From positions 1 to 6,408 of the forward strand of contig JADGDW010000206.1 in the NCBI GenBank assembly GCA_016744725.1: a DNA stretch of 6,408 nucleotides, written 5' to 3'. The DNA comes from Candidatus Albibeggiatoa sp. nov. BB20. Lineage in GTDB: Bacteria > Pseudomonadota > Gammaproteobacteria > Beggiatoales > Beggiatoaceae. Of the stretch, positions 1-5,969 are shown one piece after another (position 1 is the first letter of the stretch; each line of letters opens with the position of its first letter). Made by a program: the position numbers and the translations under genes. Under the pieces are notes generated by a model. The model was not told the origin of the DNA. It was given only the letters and a program-made list of their open reading frames with translations, and searched no databases.

Positions 1-127
1 GTATTATACAACAGTTACTCAGGTTTAATTGTAAGTCTAGTACAGCAAGTGGAACAATTTTACTGAGCTTGAAAATATCTAAGTATTTCTTTGAGTTATC
101 AAATTTAGATTAATCTTACAACAAGTG

Positions 128-152
128 TGTCATGTATTGCGCTAGCATGACA
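128..152. repeat. Perfect 7-bp inverted repeat
   Basis: TGTCATG (128-134) and CATGACA (146-152) are exact reverse complements separated by 11 bases. No T-run follows on either strand, so an intrinsic terminator is not supported. It could be a protein-binding dyad or chance. The sequence shows only the symmetry. Confidence 0.4.
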
Positions 153-280
153 AAATATCAGTAAAAATAGGGCTGATCTTGAGCTGATAGGATGAGGCTG
201 AGTGATATAGTCGTTTTATTCTAAGATGATACAGGACTAGCGATCCTTGGTTTTAAAAGTAATTGATATTTAAAGTTTTA

Positions 281-315
281 TAGGACTGCCAACCTTTGAA
301 GGAATGGCAGTCTTA
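281..315 (-). terminator. Probable eno terminator hairpin
   Basis: TAGGACTGCCA (281-291) pairs with TGGCAGTCTTA (305-315) over 11 positions; the pair 283/313 is G.U in a plus-strand transcript and A.C in a minus-strand one. Inside the loop, CCTT/AAGG (293-302) can extend the structure. Read on the minus strand, the hairpin begins about 70 bases after the eno stop codon and is followed by an A/T-rich stretch containing ACTTT rather than a clean T-run. Its core resembles the hairpin at 5891-5934. Confidence 0.6.
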
Positions 316-386
316 AAATATAAAATACTAATATCCTGTAAAATAATTGATCTTTGCTACAGAAGCATTAGTATCAAGCAAACAGT

Positions 387-1670
387 TTATTTCAAGTTAT
401 AAAACGTGCTCATACCGGGATATACCACCGTATCACCAAGCATATCTTCAATACGAATTAAACGATTATATTTCGCCACACGATCAGAACGTGATAACGA
501 ACCTGTTTTGATTTGGCCTGCTGAAACCGCCACTGCTAAATCAGCAATAGTACTGTCTTCAGTTTCGCCAGAACGGTGCGAAATTACACAAGTGTAGTTA
601 TTGCGTTTGGCTAATTCAATTGCAGCTAATGTTTCTGTTAACGTACCGATTTGATTCAATTTAATCAAAATAGAGTTAGCAACCCCTTTTTCGATGCCTT
701 GTTGCAAAATCTTAGTATTGGTTACAAATAAATCATCACCCACCAACTGTACGCGAGAGCCTAATTTCTCAGTTAAGATTGCCCAGCCATCCCAGTCGCC
801 TTCATCCATGCCATCTTCGATAGAGATAATAGGATATTTGTCTACCCATGCGGTTAAGTAATCAGCAAATTCTTCTGAAGTTAATTTTCTGTTTTCAGAC
901 GCTAAATCATATTTGCCATCTTTATAGAATTCAGAGCTTGCTACATCTAAACCTAACATGATGTCAGTGCCTGCTTTATAACCCGCTTTATCAATCGCTT
1001 CTAAAATGACTTCAATTGCTTCTTCATTAGAAGATAAATCTGGTGCAAAACCACCTTCATCACCGACTGCAGTATTTAGGCCTTTGGCTTTTAATACCCC
1101 TTTTAAAGCGTGGAAAATTTCAGCACCGTAGCGCACGGCTTCAGTGAAATTAGGTGCGCCGACAGGTAGAATCATAAATTCTTGTAAATCAACGCTATTA
1201 TCTGCATGAGCACCACCGTTGATGATATTCATCATAGGTACAGGCATGTGCATTTGACCTGCGCCGCCTAAATAACGAAATAATGGAATGTCTAACTCAG
1301 CCGCTGCCGCTTTTGCTGTAGCCAAAGACACAGCCAACATCGCATTTGCACCTAAACGTTCTTTGTTTTCAGTGCCATCTAATTCCAACATGGCTTGGTC
1401 AACGCCAACTTGATCCAATACGTCGAAACCAAGTAATTCATCGCTGATTTCGTTATTGATATTATCAACGGCAGTTTTAACACCTTTACCTAAATAACGA
1501 GATTTGTCACCGTCACGTAATTCTAAAGCTTCACGCGAACCCGTAGATGCACCAGAAGGCACAGCGGCTGAGCCCATTTCACCTGTGACGGTAGTCACTT
1601 CTGCTTCAACAGTTGGGTTACCACGAGAATCTAAAATTTCACGCGCATAAACTTCAATAATTTCAGACAT
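387..1670 (-). CDS. eno: Enolase (phosphopyruvate hydratase)
   Basis: Cytoplasmic glycolytic enzyme that interconverts 2-phosphoglycerate and phosphoenolpyruvate. The 427-residue protein is full length (E. coli enolase is 432). Visible landmarks are the N-terminal AREILDSRGNPTVE, the SGASTG loop (39-44), H155 in NGGAHADN, and E205 in GDEGGF. Probable Mg ligands are D242, E285 (SIEDGMDE) and D312 (GDDLFVTN). The catalytic base is K337 (LIKLNQ), and SHRSGETED (364-372) and K388 are also present. The ATG is supported by AAGGAG six bases upstream. It is last in the minus-strand block after kdsA and a small secreted-protein gene, 211 bp behind the latter. Its product phosphoenolpyruvate is a KdsA substrate, and kdsA-eno linkage is known in gammaproteobacteria. 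All expected catalytic residues are present. Confidence 0.98.
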   Translation of the reverse strand: MSEIIEVYAREILDSRGNPTVEAEVTTVTGEMGSAAVPSGASTGSREALELRDGDKSRYLGKGVKTAVDNINNEISDELLGFDVLDQVGVDQAMLELDGTENKERLGANAMLAVSLATAKAAAAELDIPLFRYLGGAGQMHMPVPMMNIINGGAHADNSVDLQEFMILPVGAPNFTEAVRYGAEIFHALKGVLKAKGLNTAVGDEGGFAPDLSSNEEAIEVILEAIDKAGYKAGTDIMLGLDVASSEFYKDGKYDLASENRKLTSEEFADYLTAWVDKYPIISIEDGMDEGDWDGWAILTEKLGSRVQLVGDDLFVTNTKILQQGIEKGVANSILIKLNQIGTLTETLAAIELAKRNNYTCVISHRSGETEDSTIADLAVAVSAGQIKTGSLSRSDRVAKYNRLIRIEDMLGDTVVYPGMSTFYNLK

Positions 1671-1676
1671 AGTTTT

Positions 1677-1682
1677 CTCCTT
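1677..1682 (-). promoter_or_regulatory. Shine-Dalgarno of eno
   Basis: AAGGAG on the minus strand, six bases before the eno ATG. It is the strongest ribosome-binding site among the main genes in the window, which fits the high expression expected of enolase, and it fixes the start codon. Confidence 0.85.
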
Positions 1683-1725
1683 AGTTATCTTGTTTAAATT
1701 GTTAATTAACGGCTATTCAGTGAGG

Positions 1726-1733
1726 ATTTTATA
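1726..1733 (-). promoter_or_regulatory. Possible -10 box for eno
   Basis: The minus strand reads TATAAAAT here, about 55-60 bases before the eno ATG. It could serve as a -10 box (TATAAA or TAAAAT), but I found no matching -35 hexamer at 16-18 bases. The rest of 1671-1881 holds no gene and no clear terminator for the upstream gene, so eno may be read from kdsA, from its own promoter, or both. Confidence 0.25.
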
Positions 1734-1881
1734 AAATGCAACAACAGTATGGATTATGCTGCACCAGCAAAACCACTATTCCTAACCTATTTAAGTTATT
1801 TTATTTTTCGGCAGGAATTTAACAATATTTCAGACCGCTTTAGAATATCAGCATAAAGAATGTCGGAATCATTGATTTAAA

Positions 1882-2436
1882 CTAATGTATATTATCAACA
1901 ACAACTTGCATTTTGCGTATGTTCGCACCTTTAAATTGTTTTGAGGCTGCTTTTAATAATTTTTTTGCCTCAGCTAGTGTGCCTGTATAAACCGCTAAAA
2001 AGTTGTATTTTTGATTAACATTATTGTACCAAACCATTGAACAACCATGTCTCGCTGCAAATACTTTATGTTGTGGGAATAAGGCTTGTACAGATAAGCG
2101 TTCTTGTTCTGAAAAATAATCACCGCACTCTGTTTCATCCATCAAATCGCTAGGGTCGGGGTAAATTGCTTTGCTGCTTTTCAAGATGATGGCATAAAAA
2201 TATTCAGAAGGATGTGCCGTTTGCCATTCCAGTTCAGCAGGTAGATTAAATGATAAATCATACGCCGCAAATTCATAACTTGTCGTTGCACAAGGCTGAT
2301 CTGGTATACCACAAACAAAAGCATTAGGCAGAGGTTCAACCAATGGTGCTGCTGCATGGGCAGTAGGCAATGTAAGGCATAGACTGGTAATCACAAACCA
2401 AAAATATAATGATATTGTAGAATGGTTTTGCATCAT
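1882..2436 (-). CDS. Secreted four-cysteine protein of unknown function
   Basis: I do not recognise this 184-residue protein. The N-terminus is a typical Sec signal peptide: a polar start, a hydrophobic core (about residues 9-24) and an AHA/AA cleavage site near residue 28. It has no lipobox, so a soluble periplasmic or secreted protein is likely. The mature part has four cysteines (C42, C49, C104, C132), consistent with two disulfides. Residues 145-183 (FLAVYTGTLAEAKKLLKAA, then a lysine-rich helix and a VVV strand) resemble the beta-alpha-beta layout of SPOR peptidoglycan-binding domains, but this is only an impression. Two ATG codons are adjacent (2436 and 2433); AAGG ends four bases before the first and seven before the second, so the second may be used. 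It starts 32 bp after kdsA and is probably co-transcribed. Confidence 0.8.
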   Translation of the reverse strand: MMQNHSTISLYFWFVITSLCLTLPTAHAAAPLVEPLPNAFVCGIPDQPCATTSYEFAAYDLSFNLPAELEWQTAHPSEYFYAIILKSSKAIYPDPSDLMDETECGDYFSEQERLSVQALFPQHKVFAARHGCSMVWYNNVNQKYNFLAVYTGTLAEAKKLLKAASKQFKGANIRKMQVVVDNIH

Positions 2437-2440
2437 TTTT

Positions 2441-2444
2441 CCTT
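2441..2444 (-). promoter_or_regulatory. Shine-Dalgarno of the secreted-protein gene
   Basis: Minus-strand AAGG followed by AAAA and then ATGATG. The spacing is four bases to the first ATG and seven to the second; the longer spacing is more usual, so the mature start may be at 2433 (183 residues). The choice does not affect the predicted secreted product. Confidence 0.5.
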
Positions 2445-2468
2445 ATTTTAAGAACAAGAAAAGACTGT

Positions 2469-3302
2469 TCACTGCGCGTTGTCAATTAATAACTGCTGAT
2501 TGATAATCTCGTCAATTTGTTTCAATTGGGATAATAAATTGGCCATTTCAGCTAAAGGAACAGAGTTTGCGCCATCGCTCAATGCTTGATCTGGATTAGG
2601 ATGGGTTTCCATAAATAAACCAGAAATACCTATTGCTATTGCTGCCCGTGCCAATGCTGGGACAAATTCACGTTGGCCACCTGATGATGTGCCTTGTCCG
2701 CCCGGTAATTGCACCGAATGGGTTGCATCATAAACCACAGGACAATCTGTTTCACGCATAATCATCAATGAACGCATATCAGAAACTAAGTTATTGTAGC
2801 CAAAAGAAACCCCACGCTCACATACCATAATATGATGATTACCAACCGCTTTAGCTTTATTCACCACATTAACCATATCCCAAGGCGCGAGAAATTGACC
2901 TTTTTTAATATTGACAGGTAAACCTTGTTTGGCTACGTTTTGGATGAAATTGGTTTGACGGCATAAGAATGCGGGAGTTTGTAGTACGTCAACGACGCTG
3001 GCTACTTCTGACAACGGCGTATCTTCATGCACGTCAGTTAAAATCGGTACTTGGATTTGCTGTTTAACCGTTTCGAGGATTTTTAAACCTTTTTCCACAC
3101 CCAAGCCACGAAAGCTATCATGTGAAGAGCGGTTTGCTTTATCAAAAGAGGATTTATAAATAAAAGGAATCCCCAATTTCTGAGTTATTTCTTTTAAATG
3201 ACCCGCAATATCTAAAGTCATTTGCTCAGATTCAATCACGCAAGAACCCGCGATGAGAAAAAAGGGCTTATCTACACCTACTTCAAAATCAATCAGTTTC
3301 AT
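2469..3302 (-). CDS. kdsA: 3-deoxy-D-manno-octulosonate 8-phosphate synthase, metal-dependent class
   Basis: Cytoplasmic enzyme that condenses phosphoenolpyruvate with arabinose 5-phosphate to give KDO-8-phosphate, the precursor of the LPS inner-core sugar KDO. The 277-residue length is normal. Family motifs are FIYKSSFDKANRSS (47-60), LTDVHE (88-93), CRQTNFIQNVA (114-124), CERGVSFGYNNLVSDMR (161-177), and YDATHSVQLPGG (191-202). C21 stands in GSCVIES, where the metal-independent E. coli enzyme has Asn (GMNVLES). With H195, E232 and D243 it completes the metal set known from Aquifex KdsA (C11, H185, E222, D233), all at a constant offset of ten. The enzyme should therefore need a divalent metal. 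It is first gene of the minus-strand block, with a TATAAT box upstream; no strong Shine-Dalgarno is visible. Confidence 0.97.
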   Translation of the reverse strand: MKLIDFEVGVDKPFFLIAGSCVIESEQMTLDIAGHLKEITQKLGIPFIYKSSFDKANRSSHDSFRGLGVEKGLKILETVKQQIQVPILTDVHEDTPLSEVASVVDVLQTPAFLCRQTNFIQNVAKQGLPVNIKKGQFLAPWDMVNVVNKAKAVGNHHIMVCERGVSFGYNNLVSDMRSLMIMRETDCPVVYDATHSVQLPGGQGTSSGGQREFVPALARAAIAIGISGLFMETHPNPDQALSDGANSVPLAEMANLLSQLKQIDEIINQQLLIDNAQ

Positions 3303-3337
3303 GTCAATACGACGGCGGCTAAAATGAGAATGGGCGT

Positions 3338-3343
3338 ATTATA
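3338..3343 (-). promoter_or_regulatory. -10 box of the kdsA promoter
   Basis: Minus strand reads a perfect TATAAT, 35 bases before the kdsA ATG, which implies a leader of roughly 28-30 nt. At the usual distance only a weak -35 (TTATAA or TATAAC) is seen. It probably drives kdsA and the secreted-protein gene, and perhaps eno. Confidence 0.55.
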
Positions 3344-3521
3344 CATCAAGGTGATTGTTGGTTATAAGTTGATTAGTAAAAGCTGATGATTTAGCCCTAC
3401 ATTTAACAGCAAGCTGCTCTGTATTCAGCAAAATATACGGCGCGTTTAAAATAAGGAAAAATTTAGTCAAATCAGAAAAAAGATAGGGAGTGGGCAATGG
3501 ATATAAATGATACAGAATAAA

Positions 3522-3530
3522 TGGTATAAA
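3522..3530 (+). promoter_or_regulatory. Possible extended -10 promoter facing pabB
   Basis: TGGTATAAA fits the TGnTATAAT extended -10 pattern with one mismatch. No -35 match is evident, and the leader to the pabB ATG would be about 170 nt. No better plus-strand promoter was found closer to pabB. Confidence 0.25.
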
Positions 3531-3704
3531 ATATTATTAGATCATGCAAACGCCTTTTTTACCCTCATCATCCAAGCTAACAATTAACATGGAATTAAGC
3601 ATATTAAATACGGTATCAAATACAATTTATGTTAAACTTGCGATCCTCTGCCTATCTCGGTAAGTTCATTCAGTTGATCCAGTTCCAGATTTAAAATCAC
3701 GCCA

Positions 3705-4660
3705 ATGCAACACTTATTAAACCAGTTTGGTCAACAGGGCATCCCCTGCTTTTTTATTATTGATTTCACGAAAACACAAAGTCAGGTTTATCCACTTGAG
3801 CACATGCCACAGGATATTCTTTGGTCAATGGAATCTAAGCCTATTTGTCATCAGGTAAAAGTGTTGAAAGCACTGTGCTTAAAAAAAAAGCTATTTCATT
3901 TGCAACTTATCAAAAAGCATTTAATCAAGTCATAGCTGAAATGTATGAAGGCAATACTTATTTATTAAATTTGACCTTTCCAACCCCAATTCAATTAAAT
4001 GCCTCATTACTTGATGTTTTCCATGCTACAGAAGCTAAGTTTAAGCTGTATTTTCAAGATCAATTTGTGTGTTTTTCACCCGAGCGTTTTATTCAAATTC
4101 ATAACAACACGATCAAAACGTTTCCTATGAAGGGTACAATTAACGCCTTATTACCCAATGCCGCACAACAGATTTTAAACAATGACAAAGAGATGGCCGA
4201 ACATGTGATGGTGGTGGATTTGCTGCGTAATGATTTATCCATGGTGGCAGATAAGGTTCGAGTACAACGCTTTCGTTATATTGATGAGATTCAAGCAGGA
4301 CAACGGCCATTATTACAGGTTAGTTCAGAAATCAGTGGCCAATTACCACATCAATGGCAGCATCACTTAGGGGATATGCTGTACACATTATTACCCGCAG
4401 GTTCAATTTCAGGCACACCAAAGCACAATACTTTAAAAATTATCGACCAAATTGAAACTTATCAAAGAGGTTTTTTTACAGGTATTTTTGGTTATTTTGA
4501 TGGGCAAAATTTAGATAGTGCGGTGATGATTCGCTTTATTGAAAAGCAGGATGATGGATCGTTTATTTATAAAAGTGGTGGAGGGATTACCATTGACAGT
4601 GATGCAGCATCGGAATATCAAGAATTATTAGACAAAGTGTATTTGCCGTTAGTCAATTAA
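3705..4660 (+). CDS. pabB: Aminodeoxychorismate synthase component I (short PabB type), in two frames
   Basis: PabB-like enzyme that aminates chorismate to 4-amino-4-deoxychorismate for the p-aminobenzoate part of folate, normally with a PabA glutaminase. The gene is split between frames. ATG 3705 opens a frame with a family-like N-terminus (NQFGQQGIPCFFIIDF) that stops at 3935. The catalytic part runs one base back (-1) to 4660, and the frames meet best at the A9 tract 3881-3889. Joined there, the protein has 318 residues, normal for the short PabB type (E. coli PabB has 453). Motifs in joined numbering: NTYLLNLTFPTP (84-95), PMKGT with the probable catalytic lysine K143, MAEHVMVVDLLRNDL (164-178), GSISGTPK (233-240), KSGGGI (290-295) and EYQELLDK (304-311). 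Without a shift only a 76-residue fragment is made; a TTG start at 3845 would give a protein lacking the N-terminus. Sequencing error, real lesion and programmed frameshift all remain possible. Confidence 0.85.
3881..3890 (+). other. A9G slippery tract at the pabB frame junction
   Basis: Nine A then G. In the upstream frame the codons are TTA AAA AAA AAG, so the last seven bases read A AAA AAG, the heptamer used for -1 frameshifting in E. coli dnaX. A -1 slip here gives GCT ATT TCA, exactly the downstream PabB frame. One extra A would also restore the frame. The bases just before (3868-3880) form a perfect AAGCAC/GTGCTT dyad around one T. No strong downstream stem-loop or properly spaced upstream Shine-Dalgarno stimulator is visible. 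Confidence 0.7.
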
Positions 4661-4736
4661 TAAAGTCGATAATTTAGCACTTTAACTCAAAAAAGGCCTT
4701 TTATGCTCTCAGCTTTCAATAAGAGACATATCTCAT

Positions 4737-4742
4737 TATAAT
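4737..4742 (+). promoter_or_regulatory. -10 box of the murG promoter
   Basis: Perfect TATAAT, 38 bases before the murG ATG, implying a leader of about 30 nt. The -35 is weak (TTTCAA at 17-base spacing). A short dyad GAGA/TCTC (4723-4734) lies in the spacer. The box overlaps a possible in-frame TTG (4742), which argues that this TTG is not the start. Confidence 0.5.
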
Positions 4743-4780
4743 TGGCTGTATTCAATCTTATCTCTTTAATAAAGTCTCCT

Positions 4781-5851
4781 ATGCAAAAAAATCCCACAGT
4801 TTTGATGATGGCTGGTGGTACTGGCGGTCATATCTTTCCAGCATTGGCGATTGCTCAAGCTTTACAAGCACAAAATATCCATGTTGAATGGTTAGGCACG
4901 CCAAATAGCATGGAATCTCGCCTTATGCCTCAAGCCAACATTCCAATCCATTTTATTAATATCAAAGGACTCCGAGGCAAAAGTAAGCTGAGCTTATTGC
5001 TTGCTCCGTTCAAAATTATATGGGCGATTGGGCAAGCAATGGCAACAATTCGACAAGTTAAGCCACAAGTTGTGATTGGTATGGGTGGTTTTGCCAGTGG
5101 ACCGGGAGGAATGGCTTCATGGCTAATGGGTAAAAATTTGCTGATTCATGAACAAAATGCGATTGCAGGGATGACTAATAAAGTATTATCCCGTTTAGCA
5201 AAGCAGACATTACAAGCCTTTCCTGACACTTTTCCAGCTCGAACTCAAGCCCAAACGGTGGGTAATCCTGTGCGTGAGCCAATTGTGGCATTGCATCAAG
5301 CTGAAATACAGATTCATAGTCCGAGACTCAATATTTTAGTATTTGGCGGTAGTCTGGGTGCAAAGGCCTTGAATGAGCTTGTGCCTCAAGCCTTACAACA
5401 ATTAGAAAAAATTGAGATTGCTGTCAAACACCAAACAGGTGAAAAGCAGCTAAATGCGGTAAAAACAGCTTATGAACAAGCAACATTTTCTGTTGAAGTA
5501 TCTGCATTTATTCAAGATATGGCGGAAGTTTATTTGTGGGCAGATTTGGTTATTTGCCGTGCTGGCGCATTGACCGTGACTGAATTGGCTCATGCAGGAG
5601 TCGCAAGTATTTTAATTCCATTTCCTCATGCCGTAGACGATCATCAGACTGAAAATGCAAAATTTTTAAGTGAGCAACAGGCCGCCATTTTGATTCAGCA
5701 ACGTGATTTGGATCAGGGAAAATTAAAGCATCTGTTACAAGATTTATTATCAAAACCGCAACAATTACAGCACATGGGTCAAGCGGCTCGTCAGCAAGCA
5801 AATCCAAATACAACACAGGATATTATGCACGTGATTCAGCGGTTTCTATAG
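4781..5851 (+). CDS. murG: UDP-GlcNAc:lipid I GlcNAc transferase (lipid II synthesis)
   Basis: Peripheral inner-membrane GT28 glycosyltransferase that adds GlcNAc from UDP-GlcNAc to lipid I, giving lipid II for peptidoglycan. From ATG 4781 the protein has 356 residues (E. coli 355). Landmarks: GGTGGHIFPALA (12-23) with H17, a hydrophobic membrane-facing stretch (about 69-85), GMGGFASGPGG (100-110), HEQNAIAGMTNK (123-134), GNPVR (161-165), GGSLGAKALN (189-198), and the UDP-GlcNAc region CRAGALTVTEL (259-269) with E268 and D..QT.NA (286-293). An in-frame TTG at 4742 would add 13 residues foreign to the family and lies in the -10 box, so ATG 4781 is chosen although no good Shine-Dalgarno precedes it. 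It follows pabB by 120 bp and is not inside a dcw cluster here: no ftsW, murC or ftsQ adjoins it. Confidence 0.97.
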   Translation: MQKNPTVLMMAGGTGGHIFPALAIAQALQAQNIHVEWLGTPNSMESRLMPQANIPIHFINIKGLRGKSKLSLLLAPFKIIWAIGQAMATIRQVKPQVVIGMGGFASGPGGMASWLMGKNLLIHEQNAIAGMTNKVLSRLAKQTLQAFPDTFPARTQAQTVGNPVREPIVALHQAEIQIHSPRLNILVFGGSLGAKALNELVPQALQQLEKIEIAVKHQTGEKQLNAVKTAYEQATFSVEVSAFIQDMAEVYLWADLVICRAGALTVTELAHAGVASILIPFPHAVDDHQTENAKFLSEQQAAILIQQRDLDQGKLKHLLQDLLSKPQQLQHMGQAARQQANPNTTQDIMHVIQRFL

Positions 5852-5890
5852 ATGGGGCTACACTGTTTAAAATGAGAGAAAAAACAATGT

Positions 5891-5934
5891 GCAAGTGGCA
5901 GCCCTAAATATCATAACCTAGGACTGCTGCTTGC
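5891..5934. terminator. Bidirectional terminator between murG and gcvPB
   Basis: Arms 5891-5906 (GCAAGTGGCAGCCCTA) and 5919-5934 (TAGGACTGCTGCTTGC) pair over 16 positions with two G.U pairs and one mismatch around a 12-base loop. On the minus strand a six-T run follows about seven bases after the stem; on the plus strand only TTTT follows, about seven bases beyond it. The position between convergent genes suits termination of both. The TAGGACTGC/GGCAG core recurs in the eno terminator at 281-315. Confidence 0.7.
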
Positions 5935-5945
5935 TAAAATATTTT

Positions 5946-5969
5946 ACTAATCAACTAATCAACTAATTA
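5946..5969. repeat. Three 8-bp tandem copies over the gcvPB stop
   Basis: ACTAATCA (5946-5953), ACTAATCA (5954-5961) and ACTAATTA (5962-5969) are in tandem. The third copy, with one change, contains the gcvPB stop codon (5963-5965) and its last Asn codon. The array probably arose by slippage; no function is evident. Confidence 0.75.

Larger units (their letters stand above)
1..386. other. Non-coding region downstream of eno
   Basis: No convincing gene is visible on either strand in this AT-rich stretch. It holds the probable eno terminator hairpin (281-315) and a perfect 7-bp inverted repeat, TGTCATG at 128-134 and CATGACA at 146-152, around an 11-base loop. A weaker AGGA/TCCT hairpin lies near 225-240. 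The gene to the left, if any, lies outside the window. No ftsB-like ORF follows eno here, although ftsB commonly follows eno in gammaproteobacteria. Confidence 0.6.
3303..3704. other. Divergent intergenic region between kdsA and pabB
   Basis: 402 bp without a supported gene. It holds the kdsA -10 box (3338-3343), a 15-base sequence at 3367-3381 that recurs inverted next to the gcvPB stop, a CAGC/GCTG dyad near 3409-3418, and an extended -10-like TGGTATAAA on the plus strand (3522-3530). There is also a seven-codon ORF with a strong Shine-Dalgarno (3497-3520). A second small ORF at 3544-3663 (39 codons) has no ribosome-binding site. No tRNA or other structured RNA was recognised. Confidence 0.6.

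Noticed and set aside
406..597. 63-codon ORF on the plus strand inside eno
   Set aside because: Antisense shadow of the enolase gene with no family resemblance or ribosome-binding site.
1757..1769. TGCTG/CAGCA hairpin as a terminator before eno
   Set aside because: Only five base pairs with a three-base loop and no T-run on the minus strand.
3544..3663. 39-codon plus-strand ORF upstream of pabB
   Set aside because: No Shine-Dalgarno, no recognisable motif, and a length expected by chance in AT-rich intergenic DNA.
3845..4660. TTG at 3845 as the true pabB start
   Set aside because: It would drop the family-like N-terminus encoded from 3705, has no ribosome-binding site, and starts in a region explained better by a frameshift.
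3845..4660. Anthranilate synthase (TrpE) instead of PabB
   Set aside because: The PMKGT motif carries the lysine typical of PabB where TrpE has alanine (PIAGT), and the short length with GIPCFFIIDF-type start fits the PabB group.
4691..4702. AAAAGGCCTTTT palindrome as a pabB terminator
   Set aside because: The 12-bp palindrome has no loop, so the usable stem is very short and A/T-rich; it is unlikely to terminate alone.
5550..5816. 88-codon minus-strand ORF inside murG
   Set aside because: It is antisense to the conserved MurG C-terminal domain and has no independent support.
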